Shown here: positions 16,509 to 25,663 of the stretch, piece by piece
Numbering within the stretch: the stretch's first letter is position 1
Layout: each line of letters opens with the position of its first letter
DNA from: Collimonas antrihumi
GTDB lineage: Bacteria; Pseudomonadota; Gammaproteobacteria; Burkholderiales; Burkholderiaceae_D
DNA: 64,000 bases
Direction of reading: 5' to 3'
Assembly (NCBI RefSeq): GCF_018304965.1
Contig: NZ_JAGQED010000001.1
Location: 62,001-126,000 of the forward strand
Position numbers and translations under genes: made by a program
Notes under the pieces: model-generated
Database searches by the model: none
Told to the model about the DNA's origin: nothing
What the model saw: only the letters and a program-made list of their open reading frames with translations

Positions 16509-19268
16509 TCACCTCCGATCCTCGGGACGGTCGGCGCCGAGCGTCTCGAGCAGCGGCCGGAGAGCATCGAGCTCCGAGCCGAAGCCGCTCCAATCCCCCG
16601 CCTTCAATCGCTCGATGGCGCGGTCATAATGGGCGAGTGCTTCGCGCGCGGGCGCACCCGCCATGCCTCGAGGTGGCGATGCCACTTGGGCTGCCTCCTT
16701 GAAGAGCGCCGCCAAGGCTTCTCCCAAGGTCTCCTCCATCACCACATGGTCGCCATAGGCGGCGATCACGCGCTTCAACTCGGGCAACTGACCGGACGCC
16801 GCGCGCAAGTAGAGCGGGGAGACGTAAAGGATCGAGTTCTCGATCGGCACCACCAGAAGATGGCCGCGGATGACGCGCGAGCCCATCTGGTTCCACAGCG
16901 AAATCTGCTGCGAGATCTCGGTATTCTGCTGGATGCGCGCCTCGATCTGGAACGGCCCAAAGACCAGCTTGTCCTTGGGGAAAGTGTAGACGATGAGCTT
17001 GCCATACTCGGGCGGATCGCAACGCGCTGCCAGCCAGGCGATCATATTCTCGCGCTGGCTGGGCACCATCGGCAGCATGAGGACGAACTCGGCGCGCGGC
17101 TCTCCAGGGAGCCGCATGATCATGTAGTAAGGCGTCATCGGAGTAGCGGGGGCATTCCCGCCATCGATGCCGGCCGATCCCCGAGGGAACTGCCAGAGAT
17201 CCTCGCGATTGTAGAAAACTTCCGGCGCATCCATATGGTAGGCGCGGTAGAGTTTCGCCTGGATCAGGAACAGATCCTCGGGGTAGCGGATATGCTGCTG
17301 CAGGTCTTGTGGCATCGCCTCCAAGGGCTTGAATAGGCCCGGGAAGATGCGCTGATAGGTCCGCAAGATTGGATCGGCGGGATCGCTGACATAGAAGTCG
17401 ACCGTGCCGTTATACGCATCGATCACCACCTTGACCGCGTTGCGGATGTAATTGGCGCCGTCGCCGATGCTCGGCTGGGCGTAGGGGAACCAGCGGCTGG
17501 TGGTATAGGCGTCCTGTATCCAGAAAAGACGCCCTTCGCTGGCGACGATATAGGGATCATGGTCGAGCTTGAGGAACGGGGCGATCGTGCGTACCCGGTC
17601 CTGAATGTTTCGGTGCAGCAGGATCCGGCTCTGGTCCGTGATATAGCTGGTAAGCAGGATGTTGGGATCGTCGAACTGCCAGGCGAAGAGGCCGCGTCGC
17701 GCAAGGCTGCCGATGGCGACGCCGTCGCGCCCGCTGTAAGTGGTGTAGATGTTGTCCTTTCCCATGGGGTAGTCGAATTCGGGTACGCTGCCCTTGACGA
17801 TGACGTAGCCATGACCGCCAGCACCGAAATAGAGGCGCGGTTCGTGGATGGCCGGGCCGCCGTTGGCGAAGGGCGGAATATCCTGCAGATAGAGGGAAGG
17901 CAAGCCTTCCGTGGATTTCTCGGTGACCGGCGACATCACGACGCCGTTGCCGTGGGTAAACAGGAGATGCAAATTTACCCAGGTCTGGGCATTCGCCGGC
18001 AGCATCGCCGGCTCCAGTTCGCGTGCCGACAGCATCACCTGCCGGTAGCCGGCGTCAAGCCGGTAACGGTCGATGTCCACGGAGAGGAATTTGTAGTAGG
18101 TCCTGATCTCCTGCAACTGCGCGTAGGTATCCATCAGCGGCTGCACATCCCACAGGCGGACGTTGTCGATGGTGGCGCGATTGGCCTCGAGCGAGGCGAG
18201 ATTCAGCCCCTGTTCGGCCGGAAACGGTTTTACCGCGATCTGCTTCAGGCCGTAGGCCTGCCGTGTCAGCGCGATATTGTGCTCGATATAGGGCGCCTCC
18301 AGCTTCAGCTCGCTCGGCTTGACATAGAAGCGCTGGAACAGCGCCGGGTAGATCAAGGCCAACACAAGCGAACCGCCTAACACCAGCAGCGCCGAGGCGG
18401 CAGGAATTCGATAGCTGCGCAGGCGCATATTGACCCACGAGGCGACAGCTGCGGCAGTGGCCAGGCAGACCAGCAGCCACAAGACCGGCAGCTCGACGTG
18501 GATATCGGTATAGCCGGCGCCGACCACGACGCCGTTGTCGCCGTAGAGCAGCAGAAAGCGGTCGAGCCAGTAGGACCAGGCCTTCAGCACAAAGAACAAA
18601 CCGAGCAATGCCGAGCCATGCGCGACGGCGGCGGGTGAGAGCCCAGGCGGCGGCGACGGCCCGAGCGCGATGTCGCCGCGCACGCCGTAGACAACGCCGG
18701 CAACGGTTGCGCTGCAAAAGAGCAACTGCAGCAGCCAATTCTTGAGCGCAACATAGACGGGCAACGAGAAGAGATAGAAGCTGATGTCCTTGCCGAAGAT
18801 CGGATCGCGCTCGCCAAAGGGTACTTGATAAATGAAGCGAAGCGCCATGTCCCAGCGCGAGACTTCGACGGCGGCGAAAAGCAACCCCAACAGGACTGCG
18901 CCGCCAGCAATGCTGGAGCGCCAGGCAATGCGCGGCGCGACCAGGCCGGCCAGGTCGCTTATGACCTGCGGCGTGCCGCGCGAAGAGGCGGCTACCGCGT
19001 GCAAGGCACCGACTCTCCTCGCGTAACGATGCGCCAGGAAACTCGACACCCATATAGCGCCCGCCGAGACAGCGAACACGGCGCAAAACAGGAACGCCCG
19101 AGCGGAGAGGACCGTCCAAAAAACGTCGATATAGCCGATCGAAGAAAACCACAGCCAGTCGACCAGGACGCCAGTGAAGCGCCCGATGACGATCAGGCCG
19201 ACGACGACAACCGCAACCGCGATGGCATTGCGTTTCAAGCGCACGTCGGATCTCACTTGCGAACGCAT
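16509..19268 (-). CDS. UPF0182 family large membrane protein
   Basis: 919 residues. Seven or so membrane segments lie in the first ~300 residues (first at ~15-34), followed by a ~550-residue extracytoplasmic domain with the family blocks 'IEHNIALTRQAYGL', 'RTYYKFLSVDIDRY' and 'YTTYSGRDGVAIGS', and an acidic C-terminal tail. The family is common in actinobacteria and cyanobacteria and scattered in proteobacteria; its function is unknown. Strong ribosome site (aaaggagg). GC content and codon use look higher than in neighbours, which with the flanking remnants suggests acquisition by transfer (inference). Confidence 0.9.
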   Translation of the reverse strand: MRSQVRSDVRLKRNAIAVAVVVVGLIVIGRFTGVLVDWLWFSSIGYIDVFWTVLSARAFLFCAVFAVSAGAIWVSSFLAHRYARRVGALHAVAASSRGTPQVISDLAGLVAPRIAWRSSIAGGAVLLGLLFAAVEVSRWDMALRFIYQVPFGERDPIFGKDISFYLFSLPVYVALKNWLLQLLFCSATVAGVVYGVRGDIALGPSPPPGLSPAAVAHGSALLGLFFVLKAWSYWLDRFLLLYGDNGVVVGAGYTDIHVELPVLWLLVCLATAAAVASWVNMRLRSYRIPAASALLVLGGSLVLALIYPALFQRFYVKPSELKLEAPYIEHNIALTRQAYGLKQIAVKPFPAEQGLNLASLEANRATIDNVRLWDVQPLMDTYAQLQEIRTYYKFLSVDIDRYRLDAGYRQVMLSARELEPAMLPANAQTWVNLHLLFTHGNGVVMSPVTEKSTEGLPSLYLQDIPPFANGGPAIHEPRLYFGAGGHGYVIVKGSVPEFDYPMGKDNIYTTYSGRDGVAIGSLARRGLFAWQFDDPNILLTSYITDQSRILLHRNIQDRVRTIAPFLKLDHDPYIVASEGRLFWIQDAYTTSRWFPYAQPSIGDGANYIRNAVKVVIDAYNGTVDFYVSDPADPILRTYQRIFPGLFKPLEAMPQDLQQHIRYPEDLFLIQAKLYRAYHMDAPEVFYNREDLWQFPRGSAGIDGGNAPATPMTPYYMIMRLPGEPRAEFVLMLPMVPSQRENMIAWLAARCDPPEYGKLIVYTFPKDKLVFGPFQIEARIQQNTEISQQISLWNQMGSRVIRGHLLVVPIENSILYVSPLYLRAASGQLPELKRVIAAYGDHVVMEETLGEALAALFKEAAQVASPPRGMAGAPAREALAHYDRAIERLKAGDWSGFGSELDALRPLLETLGADRPEDRR

Positions 19269-19606
19269 CGATCCTCCTTTGCTGTGCCGTCACCCATGGC
19301 CGGCTGCGACCGGACCATTGTGCACCGCATATCTGCCTGGAGCGTGGCTGAACGGTTATCAATGCAACGCTCATTGCCGACGCTCAGCCAGGTAATGACT
19401 TGCACCAGGAAGCGCCAGATGAATGATTGTAGCCCAATGAACCAGGAGGCGATACGCTCGCCGCCAGACGCTCCCGCGAGACCGGCTTGTGTGATGCCTC
19501 ACTCGGGGCCCGAACAACTGACCAAGCCGAAAATTTCCTGCTAGCAACCGGCTGGCCGCATACGTTCTCGCCGGCCCCTTTCTATCTGCATCCAAGGACA
19601 CGCTCG
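19269..19606. other. Intergenic, no gene recognised
   Basis: Upstream region of the UPF0182 gene. Overlapping frames on both strands show no recognisable protein or ribosome site. Confidence 0.5.
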
Positions 19607-19747
19607 ATGGCGGACGTCCTTTCCGACCTGGCGGCAGGCTTCATCAGACAGGCGGCCGGCACTCCGTTCATGATCGAGATAGCGACTTTCGCGCCGCACG
19701 CACCGTACACACCTGCGCCGCGTGACGCCGATGCGCTATCGTCGTGA
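19607..19747 (+). pseudogene. Sulfatase-family remnant
   Basis: The frame contains 'GFIRQAAGTPFMIEIATFAPHAPYTPAPR' split across two motifs. The block 'FAPHAPYTPAPR' closely resembles the conserved 'APHxPxxPAPR' segment of arylsulfatase-type enzymes. Only 46 codons remain; neither the N-terminal formylglycine motif (CxPxR) nor the C-terminal part is present. Confidence 0.55.
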
Positions 19748-19856
19748 ATCGATGCGAACCGTCTTCATTGCGGCGACGCAAACGCATTTTGCTCTCTTCA
19801 TCGGAGACGTTCAGATGTGAGGATCCGATCGGCATGCAATCACGGATTGCCGGCGC

Positions 19857-20912
19857 TTATAGCACCAACGTTCCCACCAGCCCGCTGACTACGCCGACCA
19901 GTATCGTCAGCAATGCGACGGTAACCAATACCCTGGTGTCGAAGCTCTTGCGCAGCATCAGCAGCGATGGCAGGCTGATGCTTGGCAAGGTCATCAGCAA
20001 TGCCACTGCCGGCGCCGTGCCCAGGCCCAGCGACATCATGGTTTGCACTATAGGAATTTCGGCTGCCGTGGGAATCACGAACAGTGTCCCGGCGATGGCC
20101 ATGGGCACCAGCCAGAGCAGGCTGTTGCCCATGGCGCCGTCGACATGGGGGAATAGCCAGACCCGGGCTGCTCCCAGCGCCAGTACCGCCAGGATATAGA
20201 TCGGGATAGTGCTCCAGAACAGCTGCCATAAACTGCGCGACCAACGTCCCAGGAAGTTTTGCGAATCAGGAGCGGCGGCCTCGGCAACTGCTTCCTGCGC
20301 TGGCTCAGGAGTTTTCTCTGGGCCCGAAACGCGCTGCGCAATCAGCGAGACACCCAATACCAGCACCAGGCCAGCCACCAGGCGCAGGGCGGTGAAGCCC
20401 CAGCCCAACACGAAACCCATGAACACCAGCGTGGCCGGGTTAAGCACCGGATTGGCGATCCAGAAGGCGAGTGCCGCGCCCACCGAGACTTGCTGGCGGC
20501 GCATCCCCGCGACTACCGGAGCGGCGCAGCAAGAACACATCATGCCAGGCAGCGCGAACAAGCCGCCGCGCAAGACTGAACTAAAGCCGGCGCGGCCGAA
20601 CAGGCGCAGCAGCCAGTCGCGCGGGATCAACACTTGCAGCAGTGAACCGAGGATCACCGCCAGTACCGCGGCTTTCCAGATTGCCAGGAAATATACCTTG
20701 GCATAGGTCAGCGCTGCGGCGAGAGGCGATCCCTGGTTATCGTTGAGGATGGAGGCGCCGATGCTGTGCTTGTCCGCCGCCAGGAAGGATTTGAGGTAGT
20801 AGGGCGACCATTTGACGTAGTAGAGGCCAACCACGGCCACCAGTACGAACAAGGCTGGTTTCCACCAGGACGACCAGTCCCGCTCGGGCGACTGGGAAGA
20901 TAGACTGTACAT
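19857..20912 (-). CDS. Permease, UPF0718/ArsP-like (DUF318)
   Basis: 351 residues with eight or so membrane segments. A conserved 'GMMCSCCAAPVVAGMRR' block (~120-136) holds the CSCC cysteines typical of YraQ/ArsP-type permeases, some of which export organoarsenicals. A cytoplasmic loop at about 195-215 is rich in Ala and Glu ('PEPAQEAVAEAAAP'). ATG 20912 is preferred over 20966, which falls at the edge of the repeat at 20966-21130. No arsenic-resistance genes are adjacent, so the substrate is open. Confidence 0.82.
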   Translation of the reverse strand: MYSLSSQSPERDWSSWWKPALFVLVAVVGLYYVKWSPYYLKSFLAADKHSIGASILNDNQGSPLAAALTYAKVYFLAIWKAAVLAVILGSLLQVLIPRDWLLRLFGRAGFSSVLRGGLFALPGMMCSCCAAPVVAGMRRQQVSVGAALAFWIANPVLNPATLVFMGFVLGWGFTALRLVAGLVLVLGVSLIAQRVSGPEKTPEPAQEAVAEAAAPDSQNFLGRWSRSLWQLFWSTIPIYILAVLALGAARVWLFPHVDGAMGNSLLWLVPMAIAGTLFVIPTAAEIPIVQTMMSLGLGTAPAVALLMTLPSISLPSLLMLRKSFDTRVLVTVALLTILVGVVSGLVGTLVL

Positions 20913-20965
20913 GGATGGCTCACTCTGCAGGAAATAACAGCGATCATAACCCAGCGTAGCCGGCA

Positions 20966-21130
20966 ATGCCGTTCAGTTAAGTGATATGACGTGGCCAGCC
21001 GCTACGGCGGCTCCGTCATCCCCGCGAACGCGGGGATCCAAATTACCGAGTGAAACAATGAAAATGGATTCCCGCGTTCGCGGGAACGACGCATGAGGGA
21101 GATATCTCTGGCGTCTTAACTGAACGGCAT
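20966..21130. repeat. 165-bp inverted-repeat element, copy 1
   Basis: Bounded by perfect 16-bp terminal inverted repeats, ATGCCGTTCAGTTAAG and its complement. Inside are two cccgcgaacgcggg palindromes in opposed orientation. It encodes no protein. A second copy of exactly the same length lies at 46594-46758 with only a few differences. It has the structure of a MITE built on REP-type palindromes. Confidence 0.9.
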
Positions 21131-21225
21131 CAGCGATCACATACAGGGACAGCTGGAGGCTTGAAAGTCTGTTGCGCATATCCTGTCAATTCATCGGGTA
21201 GGAGTTTCCTCGATCCTGCTTTCAC

Positions 21226-21609
21226 CTAAGCCTTGGCATGGAATGGCACATTCAATTTGGTCTTGCCAGTAGCAAACGAAGCTTTCTGGATGCGGCCATT
21301 CTCAGTTTCGTAAACGCAAAGTATTTCGACGCTGCCCACGCCATCAGGAAAATTGCGGGTCACGACTTCATGGTCAATCACCACATTCTCCATGATCGTA
21401 CGTGAAATCAGGGCGGCGTGCAGATCCGGTTCGGCGAATCGGACCAGGAACCGGGCTCGTATTTGTTCATGCCCGCGTGCGAGCATTTCGCCATGCAGCT
21501 GGTATTGCTCGGCATCTGTTGCGTAGGTCATCAGCAGAACGTCGATGTCTTTGGCGTTGTAGGCGTCAAGCTGCGCTTGAACTATAGAGAGAGGGCTTGC
21601 CGCAGGCAT
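21226..21609 (-). CDS. NTF2-like/SnoaL-fold protein
   Basis: 127 residues of the steroid-isomerase-like cone fold: an N-terminal helix pair ('VQAQLDAYNAKDIDVLLMTY'), 'RFAEPDLHAALISR' and a beta-sheet end ('ILCVYETENGRIQKASFA'). Such proteins are often hypothetical; some are isomerases or hydrolases. The start is ATG 21609; an in-frame TTG at 21621 with an aaggaa site is an alternative. Next to the ABC exporter but with no evident link. Confidence 0.75.
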   Translation of the reverse strand: MPAASPLSIVQAQLDAYNAKDIDVLLMTYATDAEQYQLHGEMLARGHEQIRARFLVRFAEPDLHAALISRTIMENVVIDHEVVTRNFPDGVGSVEILCVYETENGRIQKASFATGKTKLNVPFHAKA

Positions 21610-21638
21610 GATTGCTTTCAAAGTTGATGGATCGTTTC

Positions 21639-21703
21639 CTTGAATTTAATACTTGAATTTAATACTTGAGCCTAGTACTTGAGCCTAGTACTTGAGCCGA
21701 TAC
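21639..21703. repeat. 13-bp tandem repeat, five units
   Basis: Units in order: CTTGAATTTAATA twice, CTTGAGCCTAGTA twice, then CTTGAGCCGATAC. The last units overlap the final codons and TAG stop of the ABC permease gene (RLKY-stop), so the array extends that gene's tail. Confidence 0.9.
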
Positions 21704-22446
21704 CCGGTCTTGAAAATCCAGGCCACGATTGCCAGGAAGACAGCCAGAAACACGATGGTCATCGTCAGGCTGATGGTGATGCTCACATCGGCATTGTCAT
21801 AGAAGCTCCAGCGGAAGCCGCTGATCAGGTAGACCACCGGATTGAACAGGCTGATGGTGTGCCAGACTGGTGGCAGCATCTTGATGGAGTAGAAGCTGCC
21901 GCCGAGAAAGGTCAGCGGCGTGATGATCAGCAACGGCACCAGCTGAAGTTTTTCAAAATTATCGGCCCAGATACCGATGATGAAACCGAACAGGCTGAAG
22001 GTTACAGCTGTCAGCACCAGGAACAGGATCATCCAGAACGGATGCGCGATATGCAGCGGCACGAACAATCCCGCCGTGGCCAGGATGATCAGGCCCAGCA
22101 ATATCGACTTGGTGGCAGCGGCGCCGACATAACTCACCACGATCTCCCTGTACGAAACCGGCGCCGACAGCAGTTCATAAATCGTGCCGGTGAATTTGGG
22201 AAAGTAGATGCCAAACGAGGCGTTCGAGATGCTTTGCGTAAGCAGCGACAGCATGACCAGTCCGGGGACGATGAATGCGCCGTAGCTGACGCCGTCGATC
22301 TGGGCGATGCGCGAACCGATCGCGGCGCCGAAGACGACAAAATACAGTGAGGTCGAGATCACAGGGGCGACGATGCTTTGCAGCAGGGTGCGCCCGGTGC
22401 GCGCCATTTCGAACATGTAAATTGCGCGGATTGCGTGGAAATTCAT
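21685..22446 (-). CDS. ABC-2 type exporter permease, YadH-like
   Basis: 253 residues with six membrane segments and the ABC-2 permease layout. The first cytoplasmic segment carries '[14 protein letters not shown]'; a conserved '[11 protein letters not shown]' block lies at about 175-185. It overlaps the ATPase start by 4 bp, so they are co-translated. Size and partner match E. coli YadH. The stop codon lies within the tandem array at 21639-21703. Substrate unknown. Confidence 0.85.
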   Translation of the reverse strand: MNFHAIRAIYMFEMARTGRTLLQSIVAPVISTSLYFVVFGAAIGSRIAQIDGVSYGAFIVPGLVMLSLLTQSISNASFGIYFPKFTGTIYELLSAPVSYREIVVSYVGAAATKSILLGLIILATAGLFVPLHIAHPFWMILFLVLTAVTFSLFGFIIGIWADNFEKLQLVPLLIITPLTFLGGSFYSIKMLPPVWHTISLFNPVVYLISGFRWSFYDNADVSITISLTMTIVFLAVFLAIVAWIFKTGYRLKY

Positions 22447-23369
22447 TGCTCGTCCTTGATCAGGTTGACGAAAATATTTTCAAGCGAACTCTGCGTGGTC
22501 TGGATATCCTTGAACTGGATGCCTTCTTCGCTCAGGGCGTTCAGCAGCGAAATGATGGTTATGCGCTCACCATCATTCTCATAGGTATGGACCAGCTGGC
22601 TGCCGTCGCTGGACAAGCTCAGGTTGTAGGCCGCAAGCTCGGGTGGAACATGGTCTAGCGGTTTCTCCAGCTGCAGCGTCAGCAATTTTTTGCCGAGCTT
22701 GCGCATCAGTTCTTTTTTCTCTTCGATCAAGATGATCTCACCCTTGTTGATCACGCCGATCCTGTCGGCCATGTCTTCAGCCTCGTCGATGTAGTGGGTG
22801 GTCAGGATGATGGTCACGCCGCTTTCCCTTAACGAGCGGACCAGTTCCCACATGTCGTGCCGCAGGTTGACGTCGACACCGGCGGTCGGCTCGTCGAGAA
22901 ACAGGATTTGCGGCTCATGCGACAAAGCCTTGGCGATCAGCACGCGACGCTTCATGCCACCGGACAGTGTCATGATCTTGTTGTCCTTCTTGTCCCACAA
23001 TGATAAATCCCTTAGCACCTTCTCGATGTAAGCAGGATTGGCCGGCTTGCCGAATAGCCCGCGGCTGAAAGATACAGTGGCCCATACCGTTTCGAAAGCA
23101 TCGGTGGTCAGTTCCTGCGGCACCAGGCCGATCAGCGATCGGGCAGGGCGGAAATCCTTGACGATGTCGTGGCCATCCACCCGTACCGATCCCTCGGAAA
23201 TGTTCAGGATCCCGCAGATGCAGCTGATCAGGGTGGTTTTTCCGGCGCCGTTCGGCCCTAGCAATGCCAGGATTTCGCCACGGCGGATGTCGAGATTGAT
23301 GTTGTTGAGCGCCCGGTAGCCGGAGGCGTAGGTCTTGGAAAGATTTACTATGGAAATGACATTTTGCAT
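22443..23369 (-). CDS. ABC exporter ATP-binding protein, YadG-like
   Basis: 308 residues, as in E. coli YadG. Walker [10 protein letters not shown] (38-46), signature LSGGMKRR (~138-145), Walker B 'ILFLDEP' (~157-163), and the switch in '[11 protein letters not shown]'. It pairs with the permease to form an ABC-2 exporter. Family members of this kind are linked to drug or lipid export, but no function is proved. Confidence 0.87.
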   Translation of the reverse strand: MQNVISIVNLSKTYASGYRALNNINLDIRRGEILALLGPNGAGKTTLISCICGILNISEGSVRVDGHDIVKDFRPARSLIGLVPQELTTDAFETVWATVSFSRGLFGKPANPAYIEKVLRDLSLWDKKDNKIMTLSGGMKRRVLIAKALSHEPQILFLDEPTAGVDVNLRHDMWELVRSLRESGVTIILTTHYIDEAEDMADRIGVINKGEIILIEEKKELMRKLGKKLLTLQLEKPLDHVPPELAAYNLSLSSDGSQLVHTYENDGERITIISLLNALSEEGIQFKDIQTTQSSLENIFVNLIKDEQ

Positions 23370-23438
23370 GAGCCGTCCGATCAGTATGAATGCAGGTGAC
23401 GTATGTGCCTAGCCGTGCATTCTAATCCTGAATGCAAA

Positions 23439-23642
23439 TTAATTTTTGCGATGGCTATTCCGGTTATTTTCAAAGGCCTCGATCAGCCGGATCATGCACT
23501 CCATGCGTGACTGTTCCTGCGGCGTCGTCGTGCGAGTCCATAGCAGGTCGAATTCAGCCACGATCGCATCGTACTCAGCCTCGCTGATCAGTTCTGAATC
23601 TGGTCCTTTCCATGCTTCGTCCTCTATTTCCTTCTCAAACAT
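23439..23642 (-). CDS. Small acidic protein resembling the N-terminal region of HigA-type antitoxins
   Basis: 67 residues. The block 'EYDAIVAEFDLLWTRTTTPQ' followed by 'IRLIEAFENNR' resembles the helical N-terminal segment of HigA-like antitoxins ('YxxALxxIexLwda..tpe'). No helix-turn-helix domain and no HigB toxin gene follow. It could be a degenerate antitoxin or an unrelated small protein. The start has a weak gggaca site. Confidence 0.5.
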   Translation of the reverse strand: MFEKEIEDEAWKGPDSELISEAEYDAIVAEFDLLWTRTTTPQEQSRMECMIRLIEAFENNRNSHRKN

Positions 23643-23685
23643 AGGCTTGTCCCGACAGAGTAAATAACTATACGGTAATGGGTGG

Positions 23686-25131
23686 TCAGGCAGGTACGGC
23701 GCCCTCCATCGTCCTGGTACGCAAGAGCAGGGCGCCAAGTGCGGCTCCCAAACCGGCAAAGCAGGCTCCCACCAGGAAAGCCGCCTGATAACCGTTGTTG
23801 AGCGCGGCCAGCGGCTGCGTGCCGGCGGCCAGCAGATTCTCGGTGTGCAAAGCCGCCAGGCTGGCAAGCACCGCGAGACCTAACGCGCCGCCCATCATGA
23901 AAGAGGTGTTGACCACACCCGATGCGAGCCCGGATTCGGACGGCGCGACATCGCTCATTGCGGCCAGTAGCACCGGGTTGAACGCAATCCCCGCGCCCAG
24001 GCCGAGCAGGATCATGCCGGGCAATACATCGACAACAAAGTTACCGTCGACCGGTGCGCGGGCAAACAGCAGCAGTCCGCATGCCGCCAGCAACAAGCCA
24101 GCCGCCAGCGGCCGCCGGATCCCGAAGCGCATCACCAGCCTGGCCGAGATCCCCAGCGAAAAGACCGCCATGATCAGGTTGGCCGGGAGGAAGGCCAGGC
24201 CGACTTGCAGCGGCGTGTAGCCAAGTACCAATTGCAAATATAACGCGGAGAGGAAGAACCAGGCAAACATCGCGGCAGCCCACAATACGCCCACCACATT
24301 GGCGACCGCTACATTACGCAACTGGAACAGCCGCAACGGCATCAGCGGTACTCGCACCCGTGTCTCGATCACCAGGAACGCCGCCAGCAATCCGGCGGCC
24401 ACGGCGAACTGGCTCAACGTGCGCGGCGAGGTCCAGCCGGCTTCGTTGCCATTCACGATCGCAAACACGGCAAGCATCAGCGCGGCAGTAACAGTGATCG
24501 CGCCGAACACATCCAGATGCCGGGATCGCAACTGGCTGTGCACTGCTGGCAGCAATCGCAACGAGAGCGCGATCACGGCGAGGCCGATCGGCAGATTGAC
24601 CAGGAAAATCCAGTGCCAGCTCAGGGTGTCGGTCAGCAATCCGCCCAGCATCGCGCCGAGACTGCCGCCGCCGGCGCAGACAAAGCCGTAGACTCCCATT
24701 GCCTTGGCGCGCTCGCCCGGCTCGATGAACAGATCCATGATCAGCGACAACGCCACCGCCGTCACTACGGCGCCGGCCAATCCTTGTACCGCACGTGCTA
24801 CCAGCAGAAAACCTTGCGTGGTCGACAATCCGCAGGCCAGAGACGCCAATGTAAATAGCGCGATACCTAGCAGGAACAGCCGCCGGTGTCCGTACAAATC
24901 CCCCAGCCGGCCGCCTAGCAGCAAGAAGCCGCCGAAAGTCAGCATATAGGCGTTCACCACCCAGGCCAGCGAGGTATCGGAAAATCGCAGATCGGTCTTG
25001 ATCGATGGCAGCGCCACATTCACGATCGTGGTGTCGAGCACGATCATCAGCACGCCCAGGCACAGCACGATCAGCGCCAGCCAGCGTCCGTCGCGATCTC
25101 CGGCTGTGGTGGCGATGGAATTGTTAGTCAT
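23686..25131 (-). CDS. MFS drug-efflux transporter, DHA2 family
   Basis: 481 residues with fourteen hydrophobic segments. Motif A appears as 'GRLGDLYGHRRLFLLG' (~75-90) and motif C-like 'GGLLTDTLSWHWIFLVN' (~150-170) supports an antiporter of the EmrB/QacA type. ATG 25131 has an aagag site; the frame extends to 25164 without one. No adaptor or outer-membrane channel gene is adjacent. Exports an unknown hydrophobic compound. Confidence 0.88.
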   Translation of the reverse strand: MTNNSIATTAGDRDGRWLALIVLCLGVLMIVLDTTIVNVALPSIKTDLRFSDTSLAWVVNAYMLTFGGFLLLGGRLGDLYGHRRLFLLGIALFTLASLACGLSTTQGFLLVARAVQGLAGAVVTAVALSLIMDLFIEPGERAKAMGVYGFVCAGGGSLGAMLGGLLTDTLSWHWIFLVNLPIGLAVIALSLRLLPAVHSQLRSRHLDVFGAITVTAALMLAVFAIVNGNEAGWTSPRTLSQFAVAAGLLAAFLVIETRVRVPLMPLRLFQLRNVAVANVVGVLWAAAMFAWFFLSALYLQLVLGYTPLQVGLAFLPANLIMAVFSLGISARLVMRFGIRRPLAAGLLLAACGLLLFARAPVDGNFVVDVLPGMILLGLGAGIAFNPVLLAAMSDVAPSESGLASGVVNTSFMMGGALGLAVLASLAALHTENLLAAGTQPLAALNNGYQAAFLVGACFAGLGAALGALLLRTRTMEGAVPA

Positions 25132-25307
25132 ATCTGCTCTTTCCAAAGATGATGGACTCCACAAGAAGATATCGTCGAGCCGCAGGATTCAGGGAGTACT
25201 TGATACCTAGTCGAACGGGGATCGTCTGAATCGACATGCCTGCAAAGATTGCGCGGGCGAATTGTCATTTGAATAATGTGATTCTGTTTATTACTTCTCG
25301 CTAATCC

Positions 25308-25592
25308 GTGGGCAGTTCTGCCCTGCGGTCAGGTACTAACACTGAAGCGAAGTACCTTCTTTTGGCTTACGCATGCGAGGTCATGCAGGCTGTCCGCGTG
25401 CAATTCACTACGGACGAACTTAACGAAAAATCGCGCGCTGCGATTCTACGCATTGGCGCAAAACAGGAAGGAATCGTCCGGCACGAGCGCATCATGCCGG
25501 ATGGACGGAAGCGTAACTCGGTACGCTTCGGTATCATCGATTCCGAATGGCCGGAAGTGAAGGCGATGCTACTGCAGAAGATTGCACGATAA
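25308..25592 (+). pseudogene. GNAT acetyltransferase remnant, C-terminal part
   Basis: From about residue 10 the frame matches the C-terminal half of RimJ/RimL-like acetyltransferases: 'NTEAKYLLLAYACEVM', 'VRVQFTTDELNEKSR' and 'GIVRHERIMPDGRKRNS'. The acetyl-CoA loop (RxxGxG/A) and N-terminal sheets, about 110 residues, are missing. GTG 25308 has no ribosome site. Likely a truncated gene end. Confidence 0.7.
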
Positions 25593-25663
25593 ATTTTACC
25601 AAATCGTACTAAAGCGTACATTAGCCGTAGTCGCCTTCGTCATTGCCGGCTATCTATTCAGCT

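Noticed and set aside
18055-19374. 439-codon minus-strand frame
   Set aside because: It overlaps the UPF0182 gene in another frame of the same strand and lacks recognisable motifs.
20938-21139. 9-bp direct repeat cagcgatca near element copy 1 as target duplication
   Set aside because: The left copy lies about 20 bp away from the element boundary, so it is not a clean duplication.
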